Shown: one piece after another, positions 25,147 to 34,148 of the stretch
Layout of the letters: the number at the start of each line of letters is the position of its first letter
Position numbering within the stretch: position 1 is the stretch's first letter
NCBI GenBank assembly: GCA_020631215.1
Contig: JAHDHS010000014.1
Coordinates: 1 to 50,336 of the forward strand
Length of the DNA stretch: 50,336 bases
Direction of reading: 5' to 3'
From: Hellea sp.
GTDB taxonomy: Bacteria > Pseudomonadota > Alphaproteobacteria > Caulobacterales > Maricaulaceae
The notes under the pieces: generated by a model
What the model was told of the DNA's origin: nothing
Database searches by the model: none
Seen by the model: only the letters and a program-made list of their open reading frames with translations
Position numbers and translations under genes: made by a program

Positions 25147-26898
25147 ATGACCGAGCCAACGCCAACAGCTCGTGGACAAAAGATTCGCCATGGCGATTTT
25201 TCCACCCTTTGTGAAGCCCTCGATTATGCAGCAACCTGCAATACAGGGTTCAACTATTTTGATGGTCGTGCGAAGCTGAAATCCACCCTCAGCTATGCAG
25301 ATATGCGTGAGCGGGCAATAGAGCTTGCCAAACGCTTGGTGCCATTTGCCGAGAAGGATTCGCGCATCGGTATTGCAGCGGTGTCTACGCCGGAGTTCGC
25401 GGTACTGTTTTTTGCCTGTCAATATGCGGGTCTGGTGCCAGCACCTCTGCCTCTGCCTGTGACACTTGGTGGCCGCGGCTCTTATGAACGGCAATTACAA
25501 CGTATGGCGGATACGGGTGATTTCCATGCGCTATTCTGCCCGGGGTCAATGGAACCAATCATGAGTTCTGCTCTGAACGATCAAGCGATCCCGGTCATGA
25601 CGTTCGAGCAGCTTAATGAGCTACCCAAGGGTGAAATCCTAAGACCCTTCATGCCAGATGATCTTTGCTATATCCAATATTCGTCCGGTTCTTCCAGTTC
25701 TCCTAAGGGAATTATCGGTACTCAGAAGTCGGTTTCGGCCAATTGCCTTGGTATCACGAAACACGGCATGGATATGACGGATGATGACAGGGCGACAAGC
25801 TGGTTACCGCTCTATCACGATATGGGCCTGATCGGTTTTATGATCGCGCCGATGATGAGCCAATTGACGGTAGATTATCTCGACCCGCAAGACTTCACAC
25901 GCCGCCCAATCTCATGGCTCCAATTGATTTCCGACCACAAAGGTACATTATCCTACAGCCCGACTTTCGGTTATGAGCTTTGTGTACGCCGCTGGCGCGA
26001 TGATCGGACGCTTGACCTGTCAAGCTGGCGGGCGGCTGGCATTGGTGGCGACATGGTACGTCCTGAGCCATTGACAGAGTTTCAAGAACTATTTGGCCCG
26101 ATGGGATTCTCTGAAGGCGCCTTTAAGCCGAGCTATGGCTTGGCGGAGACTACATTAGCAGGAACCTTTGCGCCGACAGGGCAGGGGCTCTTGAGGCATA
26201 CAATCGATATGGAACGGTATGAGCGGACTTCGGAGGCGGTTGAAGCGACAGACCTCACACCGCCAGGGCAACGCCGGACATTCGTAGCCTGCGGCCATGT
26301 GCTGCCAAATCACGAAATCGAAATTCGTGATTTTGATGATAAAGTTTTAAGTGAGAAACAGGTCGGCCGGATTTGCCTGAAAGGGCCGAGTGTTTCGCCG
26401 GGCTATTTCCGTAATCGTCAAGCCACCGAAGCGGCATTTGGATCGGATGGTTGGCTTGATACAGGCGACCTTGGTTATTGGCTGGGAGATCAATTGGTTG
26501 TCACAGGCCGTTTCAAAGATTTGATATTATGGCATGGCCGAAATATCTGGCCGCAGGATATAGAATGGGCTGCTCAGGCGGCAGCGCCTCACCGTTGCGG
26601 CAGAGCCTGTGCCTTTGCCATTGGCGGAGCCGGGGATGAGAAAGAAGTCATGTTATTGCTCGAGTGCCGCACGCGTGACCCGCAATTGCTGGATGAAATT
26701 TACAAAGCCGTTATGGGTGCTATCCGGCTTGAAGTCGGCGTGCCTGTTAAACTGCAATTAGTACCGCGCGGGACGATGATTATCACATCATCCGGAAAGC
26801 TGTCCCGTGCGCGGGTTAAGGCGAAATTTATCAAAGGTGAGATCATCGACTTGCAAGATGAAACGCCTTTGCGTGTTGTTTCGTCAGAGGCGGGCTAA
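25147..26898 (+). CDS. aasR: Fatty acyl-AMP ligase / acyl-ACP synthetase of the sphingolipid cluster
   Basis: An adenylate-forming enzyme that activates a fatty acid as acyl-AMP and would load it on the neighbouring acyl carrier protein. The nucleotide-binding motif YIQYSSGSSSSPKGI is near residues 176-190, PSYGLAETTLAGTF follows, and the late GWLDTGDLGYW and GRFKDLILWHGRNIWPQDIE motifs match fatty acyl-AMP ligases. The ATG at 25147 is preferred over a TTG at 25141. In Caulobacter-type sphingolipid clusters an acyl-ACP synthetase (AasR) sits beside acpR and spt, and gene order here agrees. The symbol is by context and motif only. It starts a four-gene operon (gaps of 9, 3 and an overlap of 4 bp). 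Confidence 0.85.
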   Translation: MTEPTPTARGQKIRHGDFSTLCEALDYAATCNTGFNYFDGRAKLKSTLSYADMRERAIELAKRLVPFAEKDSRIGIAAVSTPEFAVLFFACQYAGLVPAPLPLPVTLGGRGSYERQLQRMADTGDFHALFCPGSMEPIMSSALNDQAIPVMTFEQLNELPKGEILRPFMPDDLCYIQYSSGSSSSPKGIIGTQKSVSANCLGITKHGMDMTDDDRATSWLPLYHDMGLIGFMIAPMMSQLTVDYLDPQDFTRRPISWLQLISDHKGTLSYSPTFGYELCVRRWRDDRTLDLSSWRAAGIGGDMVRPEPLTEFQELFGPMGFSEGAFKPSYGLAETTLAGTFAPTGQGLLRHTIDMERYERTSEAVEATDLTPPGQRRTFVACGHVLPNHEIEIRDFDDKVLSEKQVGRICLKGPSVSPGYFRNRQATEAAFGSDGWLDTGDLGYWLGDQLVVTGRFKDLILWHGRNIWPQDIEWAAQAAAPHRCGRACAFAIGGAGDEKEVMLLLECRTRDPQLLDEIYKAVMGAIRLEVGVPVKLQLVPRGTMIITSSGKLSRARVKAKFIKGEIIDLQDETPLRVVSSEAG

Positions 26899-26907
26899 CA
26901 GCACACC

Positions 26908-27816
26908 ATGCCCAGCCAAAAGGTGATAGCTGTCACCGGAGCGACGGGTTTTGTTGGACAGCACTTGATACCGACACTTTTAGAAGGTGGTTATGATGTG
27001 CGGGCACTTGTGCGCACGCCGTCAAAATTACCCGCTCAGTGGCAACATCATCCCAGGTTCGAAATCGTTCAGGGTGATTTATCGTCTGATTTAACCACTT
27101 TAGTTCAGGGCGCAAATACAGTGATTCACATGGCCGGGTTGATTAAGGCCCGGACGCGGCACGATTTCTTCGCTGCAAATGAAGGCGGCACATTAAATAT
27201 CGCTAAGGCGGCTAAAGCGGCCTCAGTCAAGAAATTCATCTTATTGTCATCTATGGCCGCGCGGAAACCGCAGCTTAGCCATTACGCCGCGTCCAAACAT
27301 GCGGGAGAGGACGCTGCCGTCAAATATTTTGGCGATGATACGACCATTATTCGAGCGCCCGCAGTTTTTGGTCCGGGCGATGAGGCCACAAAACCGATCT
27401 TTGATATGATCGCGAAGGGCAGGCTTCCTGTTGCAGGAGGCAATTGGAAAAATATAAATTTATCAATGGTATATGTGACTGATTTAGTGAATTTTATACG
27501 AGATCAAATCACCGCAACATCTTCGCAGCGCCCCGTCGAGCCAGCTACAATCGGCAAAATGAGTTGGCAGGAATTTGCGAAGCTATGCAGCGATTCCCTT
27601 CAGCGACCTGTGAAAATCATGGCAATACCCTCATTCATCTTGTGGCCCGTCGCAGCTTTGACCTCTGCTACGTCACGCCTGTTTGGTGTGGGGCATTTGA
27701 CGCTGGCCAAATTACGGGAGTTCCAACATGTTGACTGGACGAGCGAGGATATAGTTGATAACCCCACGCCGATGATTATTGCGTTACGGGAGACCGCAAA
27801 CGCTTACAGGAATTAG
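26908..27816 (+). CDS. cerR: NAD-dependent epimerase/dehydratase, CerR-like ketosphinganine reductase
   Basis: An extended short-chain dehydrogenase of 302 residues. The nucleotide-binding GATGFVGQHLIPTL is near residue 10, HMAGLIKARTRHDFF lies mid-fold, and the catalytic Y-x3-K is in HYAASKHAGEDA. In Caulobacter relatives an epimerase-type protein in this position (CerR) reduces the 3-oxo group formed by serine palmitoyltransferase. The position between the ligase and the acyl carrier protein supports the same role here. Another NAD(P)-dependent step on the lipid cannot be excluded. Confidence 0.82.
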   Translation: MPSQKVIAVTGATGFVGQHLIPTLLEGGYDVRALVRTPSKLPAQWQHHPRFEIVQGDLSSDLTTLVQGANTVIHMAGLIKARTRHDFFAANEGGTLNIAKAAKAASVKKFILLSSMAARKPQLSHYAASKHAGEDAAVKYFGDDTTIIRAPAVFGPGDEATKPIFDMIAKGRLPVAGGNWKNINLSMVYVTDLVNFIRDQITATSSQRPVEPATIGKMSWQEFAKLCSDSLQRPVKIMAIPSFILWPVAALTSATSRLFGVGHLTLAKLREFQHVDWTSEDIVDNPTPMIIALRETANAYRN

Positions 27817-27819
27817 GGC

Positions 27820-28071
27820 ATGTCAGAACCAAGTCGTGATGAAATCTATGAAAAGATTTGTGAGCTATTAAAGCCTTACAACCCGCAAAACCGTCCAATC
27901 AAAATGAGCAGTGGCATCATGTCTGATCTTGAAGTCGACTCAACGGCTGTGTTTGATATTATTATGGGACTAGAGGACCATTATGACATTTCCATACCTA
28001 TGGAGATGGTCTCTGACATCAAAACCGTTGGGGAACTCACGACTGCGATTATGGGACTCACGGCATCATGA
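27820..28071 (+). CDS. acpR: Acyl carrier protein dedicated to sphingolipid synthesis
   Basis: An 83-residue carrier protein. The phosphopantetheine attachment serine is S41 in LEVDSTAVFDI (the usual motif is DSL; here the residue after serine is threonine), followed by the acidic helix II and a typical third helix. It overlaps spt by 4 bp (ATGA) and follows the reductase by 3 bp. Specialised carriers in front of spt are known to supply acyl chains to the alphaproteobacterial serine palmitoyltransferase, and this one fits that class rather than the general AcpP. Confidence 0.9.
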   Translation: MSEPSRDEIYEKICELLKPYNPQNRPIKMSSGIMSDLEVDSTAVFDIIMGLEDHYDISIPMEMVSDIKTVGELTTAIMGLTAS

Positions 28072-29297
28072 GTTTATTTGAAAAATATGCGCCGCTGCAA
28101 GCCCGGCTGGATGTCGTCAAAAAAGTTGGTACGGATCCGTTTGGCGTTAAATTTGACGATATTCTAAGTCCAACACGCGGACGGATAGGTAATCGGGAAA
28201 TCGTGCTGGCGGGCACTAACAACTATCTTGGCCTTACCTTTGATGAAGACTGCATGGCGGCCGCTAAAAAAGCGATTGATGACCATGGGACGGGAACGAC
28301 CGGTTCCCGGATTGCCAATGGGACTTACGAAGAACATACGGATTTGGAAAAAGCAATTGCTGATCATATGGGCATGCCCAGCTGTATCGTATTTTCGACG
28401 GGTTATCAGACGAATTTGGCAGCAATTTCAGGCTTGGCTGGAGATAAGGATGTAATCTTTATGGATGCGGATGCTCATGCCTGTATCATTGACGGGACAA
28501 GGCTAACCGGCGCGTCGACCATCCGCTTTCGCCACAATAACCCTGAAGACCTTGATAAGCGATTAAGGCGACAAGGCGAGATCGAAGGCGGGCACGCACT
28601 AGTGGTCATTGAGGGTATGTATTCCATGTTCGGCGACATCGCCCCGATTGATGAGTTTCTTGACGTTACCCATAAACATGGGGGCTATCTATTTATTGAC
28701 GAGGCGCATAGTTATGGAGTCTTCGGCCCTACAGGCTGTGGTATCGCCGAAGAACAGGGGGTTTTGGATAAGGTCGATTTTATCTCCAGTACTTTCAGTA
28801 AATCTCTGGCTTCGATTGGCGGTTTTTGTGCGTCTATTCATCCGGAATTTGAAATCACGCGTAAAGTCATGCGGCCTTATATGTTCACGGCGTCGCCAAC
28901 GCCCTCCAATGTCTCTGCCGCGCGCGCGGCCGTGGATAAAATCAAGAGCGGAGGCCATTTGCGCGCCAATCTAAAAACCCGTGCCTTTCAACTTCATAAA
29001 GGCCTGTCCGAGCTTGGCTATGATCTTTGTGCAGACCCAAGCCCGGTCATAGCGGCACGCCGCCCCAATGAAGCCATTGCGGCTATGGAATGGAATTGGC
29101 TCCTGCAAAACGGCGTCTATGTAAATTTGGCCGTTCCGCCGGGTACGCCGCAAAGCTCATCTCTTTTGCGTATCAGTCTGTCTGCCGCGCATAGTGAAGA
29201 TGACGTCAATCAGATCATAACAAAATTCAAAGACCTCAAAGAGGTGAGCCCTAATCTTATGGCCGAAATGATGAAGTCTATGCAGGCCGCAGAATAA
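28068..29297 (+). CDS. spt: Serine palmitoyltransferase
   Basis: A pyridoxal-phosphate enzyme of the alpha-oxoamine synthase family (409 residues) that condenses serine with an acyl thioester to give a 3-oxo-sphinganine. Visible motifs are the cofactor-stacking GTNNYLGLTFD, GTGTTGSRIANGTYEEH, the cofactor-binding IDEAHSYGVFG, and the Schiff-base lysine K245 in STFSKSLASIGGF. KBL and BioF enzymes share the fold, but the acyl carrier gene immediately upstream and the ceramide genes around it point to sphingolipid synthesis. It converges with the Tam41-like gene with a 14 bp gap. Confidence 0.9.
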   Translation: MSLFEKYAPLQARLDVVKKVGTDPFGVKFDDILSPTRGRIGNREIVLAGTNNYLGLTFDEDCMAAAKKAIDDHGTGTTGSRIANGTYEEHTDLEKAIADHMGMPSCIVFSTGYQTNLAAISGLAGDKDVIFMDADAHACIIDGTRLTGASTIRFRHNNPEDLDKRLRRQGEIEGGHALVVIEGMYSMFGDIAPIDEFLDVTHKHGGYLFIDEAHSYGVFGPTGCGIAEEQGVLDKVDFISSTFSKSLASIGGFCASIHPEFEITRKVMRPYMFTASPTPSNVSAARAAVDKIKSGGHLRANLKTRAFQLHKGLSELGYDLCADPSPVIAARRPNEAIAAMEWNWLLQNGVYVNLAVPPGTPQSSSLLRISLSAAHSEDDVNQIITKFKDLKEVSPNLMAEMMKSMQAAE

Positions 29298-29311
29298 GAC
29301 TATGGGATATC

Positions 29312-30223
29312 TTATTTGAACGCGCCTTTACGCCAAAGTTTCCATCCTAAAACAGGTGAGGATATGACTGGGTGTTTGCGCTGAAAGACTGTTGGCTGAA
29401 TGGTGACCCCGGAATGATTGTGCAGTTTGCGAAGCACATATTCCAAACCGCCATCGAAAGTTGCTGCAGAGTTGATAACTCTGATGGCCGTCATGGGTTT
29501 GCCGATCAAGCGTCGCAGGAACCATCGGAATTTTGCTCCCTTACGGCGCGTCTTTGGTAGGTGAATCACGCCATTCTCCATCTGATAAAGAACAGCAGAC
29601 AGTTTCTGATAGCGCGTTAAATATCGTTCCACGATTTCGGCAGACCGTCCTACAGAGCTCTCCGGACGAAGTTCGGTGCGGTAGCTTTCGTGAAATCCGC
29701 GAGCCCAAAAATCTGTCGGCGTCACGGTTTGCTCAAAGAGTGGTTCAGTTTCTAAGGCTATGTGTCTAATGGCTTCTTCGCGGGCCGCCATTATGCGGTT
29801 CGTGACTGTTTCGGACTTCGGTCTCAGTAATGCGCAGGGCTGAGAAAATCGGCCCCATGTCTGGGACAGTAATGCTTTGGACGAACAGCGCCGCTCAAAG
29901 GCAGGCAGTGACATGATGGAGTATTTACAGGTGCTCATAACACCTTTCTGGTCAACATGTTCCAGATAGTAGACCGTTGGTGGGATAATGGCATTTAGCA
30001 CGGCCCGTATCGGATTTTTGTGTGTTTTTCGGTAACTGTCTACGATCACATAAAAGTCCAGCATCTTTTCAGGATTGTCGAGCTCTCTAAGGCTGGAGCC
30101 ATAATATATAAATGCCTGAACGCGGCCCGGATGTTTGGCTTCAATGATATCGCAAACTTCCGCAACGCGCGGAGGCAGGTCGAGCATTTCCTCGCCTAGG
30201 ATATCGCGAATTGTGGATTTCAT
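29312..30223 (-). CDS. Tam41-like phosphatidate (lipid-phosphate) cytidylyltransferase
   Basis: A 303-residue protein with the layout of the Tam41/Mmp37 CDP-diacylglycerol synthases: a nucleotidyltransferase-type FIYYGSSL near residue 40, MLDFYVIVDSY near residue 53, and a KYSIMSLPAFERR segment near residue 120 that corresponds to the KYGVIS region of Tam41. Tam41 uses CTP and a lipid phosphate. Its start overlaps the lipid kinase stop by 4 bp (ATGA), so the two are coupled, and a natural substrate is the kinase product. That would give a CDP-activated sphingolipid or CDP-diacylglycerol. The family call is by eye and the reaction is inferred. Confidence 0.72.
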   Translation of the reverse strand: MKSTIRDILGEEMLDLPPRVAEVCDIIEAKHPGRVQAFIYYGSSLRELDNPEKMLDFYVIVDSYRKTHKNPIRAVLNAIIPPTVYYLEHVDQKGVMSTCKYSIMSLPAFERRCSSKALLSQTWGRFSQPCALLRPKSETVTNRIMAAREEAIRHIALETEPLFEQTVTPTDFWARGFHESYRTELRPESSVGRSAEIVERYLTRYQKLSAVLYQMENGVIHLPKTRRKGAKFRWFLRRLIGKPMTAIRVINSAATFDGGLEYVLRKLHNHSGVTIQPTVFQRKHPVISSPVLGWKLWRKGAFK

Positions 30224-31131
30224 CGGGCAAATTTCAGGGGCTTTGTCGCCCGAATGTTAAAGCGCTTCGATAGGTCCAAAACCTCTCCGTCCAAAACACA
30301 AGGGCCTTGATACCTGATTTTTATCCGGTCCGCTGTCCAGCTATATAGGCCATCATCACTTCGGTCTTTGCCTTTATTGCCTATCCAAAGGCTGGCAACA
30401 TTGCGCAGGAGTTTGCGGTGAGAACCGTCTACATAAGTAACCCGAAGAGGCCGTTTACCTCCGCCCCAAAAGGGATCCAGTTTCAAAATCAGACCGGGTA
30501 GGGTTGTGATAATCGTGCCCAGATGAGGCCCGCGTAATTTCACTTTATGATCAGTATATAGATTCAAATCGATATTGGTCGGCTTTGTTAAGGCGTTGTC
30601 TCCAGACACGCCTTTCAGGATGCCACCAATGACGGCGAGTGAGCCGCCAATGCCGCGATCATGAAGTTGTTCCTTGGTGTAGTCTGTCACTTGTGGCAGC
30701 GCCCCGGTTGAGAAGAGAAACCCGTAATGTTTTCCGCCGCTTTTATCCTTAACTCGAATAAGCGGCGCATGTGTGATGTCAGCGTCTTTCGAAAGTGCTT
30801 TAGCGAGCGCGCTCTGCGTAGCCGATGACAATCCGATATTGCGGGAAACTTGGTTCGTGTTTCCGCCGGGCACAAGTGTAAAACGCGGCAGGTTGCGTGC
30901 CTTTTCATAGCGCAAAAATGCTGTCAACACGCCATGGACCGTTCCGTCCCCGCCTTCAATCACGATATGATTGGCTTTGGCGGCGAGGGCGTCTTGCGCC
31001 AATTGCTCTACGGCAGAGAAATCAGTTACATCACGCAGCACTGCGCCGTGGATATCTGCCAGTTTCGGTAGGATTGCACCTTTTTTGGCGACTTTCGCAC
31101 TGGCTGAGTTGACCACGAACCAAAGTGACAT
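30220..31131 (-). CDS. cpgB: Lipid kinase, CpgB-like ceramide kinase
   Basis: A 303-residue protein of the diacylglycerol-kinase catalytic fold (DagK/YegS type). The nucleotide-binding GGDGT motif is at residues 60-64 (IVIEGGDGTVHGVL), PGGNTNQVSRNIG follows, and the C-terminal domain is the usual beta-sandwich. A protein of this family is the ceramide kinase CpgB in Caulobacter, and the surrounding cluster makes the same role likely here. Diacylglycerol or the free sphingoid base are alternative acceptors. It lies 5 bp after the LptG-like gene in the operon, coupling phosphorylation with transport. Confidence 0.82.
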   Translation of the reverse strand: MSLWFVVNSASAKVAKKGAILPKLADIHGAVLRDVTDFSAVEQLAQDALAAKANHIVIEGGDGTVHGVLTAFLRYEKARNLPRFTLVPGGNTNQVSRNIGLSSATQSALAKALSKDADITHAPLIRVKDKSGGKHYGFLFSTGALPQVTDYTKEQLHDRGIGGSLAVIGGILKGVSGDNALTKPTNIDLNLYTDHKVKLRGPHLGTIITTLPGLILKLDPFWGGGKRPLRVTYVDGSHRKLLRNVASLWIGNKGKDRSDDGLYSWTADRIKIRYQGPCVLDGEVLDLSKRFNIRATKPLKFAR

Positions 31132-31136
31132 GGAAC

Positions 31137-32219
31137 TTATCCTAGGCTTTCCGTGCGCAAAACCATGAATGCCCCCAATACGCCGAAAAAGAGCAATGGA
31201 AGGGTTATGGCTGGCAGCACCGCAAGACCACCAGAGGCAGCAAATGTTGCCATAGCGCCATCAATGATCAGGAATATAAAGCCCATTGTAATCCCTAAAA
31301 TAAGCGTCTTATCCCCTGTATCTTCCCGGCCTGTTCGTTGCATCAAGGCGGCGCAACATACCAATAATATTAGGGCGGCGATTGGACGTGTCAGACGGTG
31401 TGCATGCCAAAAAGAATAAGCAAATCTGGGTTTGGAACCGGAATTGCCCCGTTTACGGAAACGACGCATTTCGGACAAAGACAGGTCTCGCGGTTCAGCG
31501 GCCAGACGGGCGATTGAGGTCGGGTTTTGGCGAGTTTCCCATATATGTGTGCTGGCATCCTTCATGGCTATGCGTGGTTCACCATCTGCGCCCTCCACAG
31601 CCAGTGTGCGTACGCCGTTAAGCTGCCAATTGGGATTTTTATAGGTTGCGGTCTGCGCCCAGAGGATACCCTCAACATCGCCAACATCATTGCGGGAGAA
31701 GATCGTGATGCCGCCAAGCATATCATAACGTAAACGCTCAGTTGCCCGAACGATGCGGCCATTGTCTTCCAGCCATAAGGGATTGTCTTCTGTGATGTTT
31801 TTTACCTTATATTCCCCAATTCCCCAAGCCTGTAGCGACTTCACCGCCGGCGCCATGGTGTAGTCAATAACGGTAATAGACAGGAGCGCGGCGCCTAAAA
31901 CGGCGGGGGCTAACAGCATAATTTGTTTTGGGGCTGATATCCCGAAGCCAAGTAACGCCACAAGCTCATGCTGCCGGATGAGTTTAACGAAGGTCAGCAG
32001 GATTGCAACGACAAGCGTAAAAATGAATATGCGATCAAAGATAACGGGGGCCCGAAGTGCCATATATTTAAAAGTGTCTTTGAAACCACCATCACCACTT
32101 AAGATATCTGCGCCATTAGCCAGACTGTCGAGCAAGCCAATCAGAGTTAAAAAGCCAAAGACAACTGTCAGCCAAAGTAGAAAAAAACTTTTGGATAAAT
32201 ATGCCGCGAATTTAAGCAT
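31137..32219 (-). CDS. LptG-like permease (YjgP/YjgQ family)
   Basis: A 360-residue inner-membrane protein with three hydrophobic segments at each end and a central periplasmic beta-jellyroll domain (residues about 125-260), the architecture of LptG in the lipopolysaccharide export machine. Family patterns include FIFTLVVAILLTFVKLIRQHEL near the second and third segments. It overlaps the LptF-like gene by 8 bp. Because it is operonic with a lipid kinase and a cytidylyltransferase in a sphingolipid locus, it may extract a phospho-sphingolipid rather than LPS. It could instead be the organism's only LptG. Confidence 0.85.
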   Translation of the reverse strand: MLKFAAYLSKSFFLLWLTVVFGFLTLIGLLDSLANGADILSGDGGFKDTFKYMALRAPVIFDRIFIFTLVVAILLTFVKLIRQHELVALLGFGISAPKQIMLLAPAVLGAALLSITVIDYTMAPAVKSLQAWGIGEYKVKNITEDNPLWLEDNGRIVRATERLRYDMLGGITIFSRNDVGDVEGILWAQTATYKNPNWQLNGVRTLAVEGADGEPRIAMKDASTHIWETRQNPTSIARLAAEPRDLSLSEMRRFRKRGNSGSKPRFAYSFWHAHRLTRPIAALILLVCCAALMQRTGREDTGDKTLILGITMGFIFLIIDGAMATFAASGGLAVLPAITLPLLFFGVLGAFMVLRTESLG

Positions 32220-33423
32220 TCTCTACCCCGGCAATACGCTGTCTTATTCTGGCGACGCGCGCTCTGAAAGTGTCCTGCATATTAGATATCCACTGCGCAA
32301 AGGAGGATAGAGGTGGCTGGCCCATTTTATATGCGCTTTTCCTGAAGAGAATAAAGGCAAAGGCTGCCAACACTGCCATGATACCCCATATGCCCAGCCA
32401 TGGCGGGATTTTACCTGCGGCCCCAAGCGATTGCCCAAACTCTAGCATTTTTTGTAAGGATACTAGGAAGACAACCCCTACGAATATTCCGGCAGAAGAC
32501 GGGTTTCGGCCGTAATTTAGTCCAAAGGGCACGGCGATGAATGGCAAAAGCAAGAGCAGTGCCGCCTTTGCCAAGCGCAAATGCAGAGTGGCATTATTCG
32601 TGTTTTGATCGACCCGGGGAAAGAACATACCAGTGCGGTTCTTGAACAATTCAAGCGAGGTCATCTCTCGCTCGTCATCTCCGCGTATTCTAAATTCCGT
32701 AATGCTGGCGGCTCCGGCAATGGCAGAACTGTCAAAACTAAGTTCTCCTCCCAATTGCTGATTGTCCTGAACTTGAAAACCCCGGCCATTGGCAAGTTGC
32801 AGGACGGGGCTGCCGTCTTCTTCGCGGATGATCAATTTACCTTGACTGGCCGTTGTAATTCGAAAACCCGTCTCCTTGCCATTCATAATAGTCTTTTCAT
32901 GAATGAAGATTGGACCGATCGCTGAACCGGGCAAATCTGTTCCCGCAAAAAATGTACGTAGGCCGACCGGCGTAAAAGTCCCTTCGCGCAGAGCAGCGGT
33001 AAAGGATTGCTGTTTTACGCGGTTGACGACATTACGATATTCATACCGTCCAACCGGTTGCATGTAGCCTTCGATAAAGATGGTAATGATGGCAAGAAAG
33101 GCCGCTATCCAGAGGAATGGCTTGGTCATATGGAACAGAGATACCCCAGCGCCGAGGGCCGCCGTTAATTCACTGGAGCGGGAGAGGCGGTCGACCGTGA
33201 TAATTGTCCCCAGCAATAATGCCATGGGGACCGCCATGCCCAGATAATATGGCAAGAGGTTGATGATCATGGTGCTGGCATCTGTTGCGGGGCTGGCGGA
33301 ATTTGAGACAATTTCGAAAATTCGTAGCAAACGTTCCATGAGCAGAACACAGCATGCAAAGATCACCAAGCCGCCAATGCTAATGGCCGCGCGTTTGAGG
33401 ATATATCGGTTCAAACCACCCAT
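32212..33423 (-). CDS. LptF-like permease (YjgP/YjgQ family)
   Basis: A 403-residue partner of the LptG-like protein: N-terminal segments (ISIGGLVIFACCVLLMERLL; PYYLGMAVPMALLLGTI), a periplasmic domain of about 170 residues, and a C-terminal set of three segments (LLLLLPFIAVPFGLNYGR). It is the first gene of the minus-strand operon. It would need an LptB-type ATPase encoded elsewhere. Its start faces a DUF2141 gene across 114 bp, which must hold divergent promoters for the two halves of the locus. Confidence 0.86.
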   Translation of the reverse strand: MGGLNRYILKRAAISIGGLVIFACCVLLMERLLRIFEIVSNSASPATDASTMIINLLPYYLGMAVPMALLLGTIITVDRLSRSSELTAALGAGVSLFHMTKPFLWIAAFLAIITIFIEGYMQPVGRYEYRNVVNRVKQQSFTAALREGTFTPVGLRTFFAGTDLPGSAIGPIFIHEKTIMNGKETGFRITTASQGKLIIREEDGSPVLQLANGRGFQVQDNQQLGGELSFDSSAIAGAASITEFRIRGDDEREMTSLELFKNRTGMFFPRVDQNTNNATLHLRLAKAALLLLLPFIAVPFGLNYGRNPSSAGIFVGVVFLVSLQKMLEFGQSLGAAGKIPPWLGIWGIMAVLAAFAFILFRKSAYKMGQPPLSSFAQWISNMQDTFRARVARIRQRIAGVENA

Positions 33424-33537
33424 GATTTAAGTAACTGTATTCACGCTGTATTTATGTCTTTACTCTTAGATTATCACTACCCATATGAACCTGTGAAGGC
33501 GCGTGCGTTATGGCACATCGCATAAAGAGGACAAGCT

Positions 33538-34107
33538 GTGAAATCAAACTCCATTCACATAAAAAACCGTCATCTTTCTAGAGTGGCTTTAATCGCTGCT
33601 GCTATGCTGACTGTCTCCGGATCAGCGTTTGCTGATGAAGAGGTAGAAAAAGAACCTTTATCACAGATTGGCATTGAAACAGGTCTGGAACTCTATGATC
33701 GCGACAAAGCCGATACTTGTGTCCCCGGCGCTCTGCAAATCCGGGTGAATGTCCATAATGTGACGCCAGTCGGTATCTTGAAACTCGAGCTTTTTGGCGA
33801 AGAGAATTTCATGAAGAAGAAGGGCAAGTTACGCCGTATTCGTGTCCCGGCAGCCGAAAGCCCTCAAAAAGTATGCATAAATCTGCCTTATCCCGGGTCT
33901 TATGCCGTTGTCAGCTATCACGATAAAGATGGTGATCGCCGGCTGGATAAAAAGTGGAATTTCAAGCCAAAAGAGCCCTACGGATTGTCGAATAATCCTG
34001 AAATAAAATCACTTCGTCTGCCAAAATACTCCGAAACGGGCTTTGATGTGCCTATGGAAGGTGTCGATATTGACATCAATCTGGTTGACCTGAGGAAAGA
34101 TGATTAG
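33538..34107 (+). CDS. DUF2141 domain protein, predicted exported
   Basis: A 189-residue protein with a signal peptide (residues 1-32, ending SGSAFA) followed by a beta-rich DUF2141 domain. The recognisable core is PGSYAVVSYHDKDGDRRLDK with EPYGLSNNP after it. It starts with GTG, preceded by a weak AGGA-containing leader. The function of the family is unknown. Here it lies divergent from the export genes and 41 bp before the ceramide-synthase-like gene, so a role in lipid trafficking in the periplasm is a reasonable guess. Confidence 0.82.
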   Translation: MKSNSIHIKNRHLSRVALIAAAMLTVSGSAFADEEVEKEPLSQIGIETGLELYDRDKADTCVPGALQIRVNVHNVTPVGILKLELFGEENFMKKKGKLRRIRVPAAESPQKVCINLPYPGSYAVVSYHDKDGDRRLDKKWNFKPKEPYGLSNNPEIKSLRLPKYSETGFDVPMEGVDIDINLVDLRKDD

Positions 34108-34148
34108 CATTACCGCTCCAGCCATTTGGTTTGGCTGGAGACTCGGAA

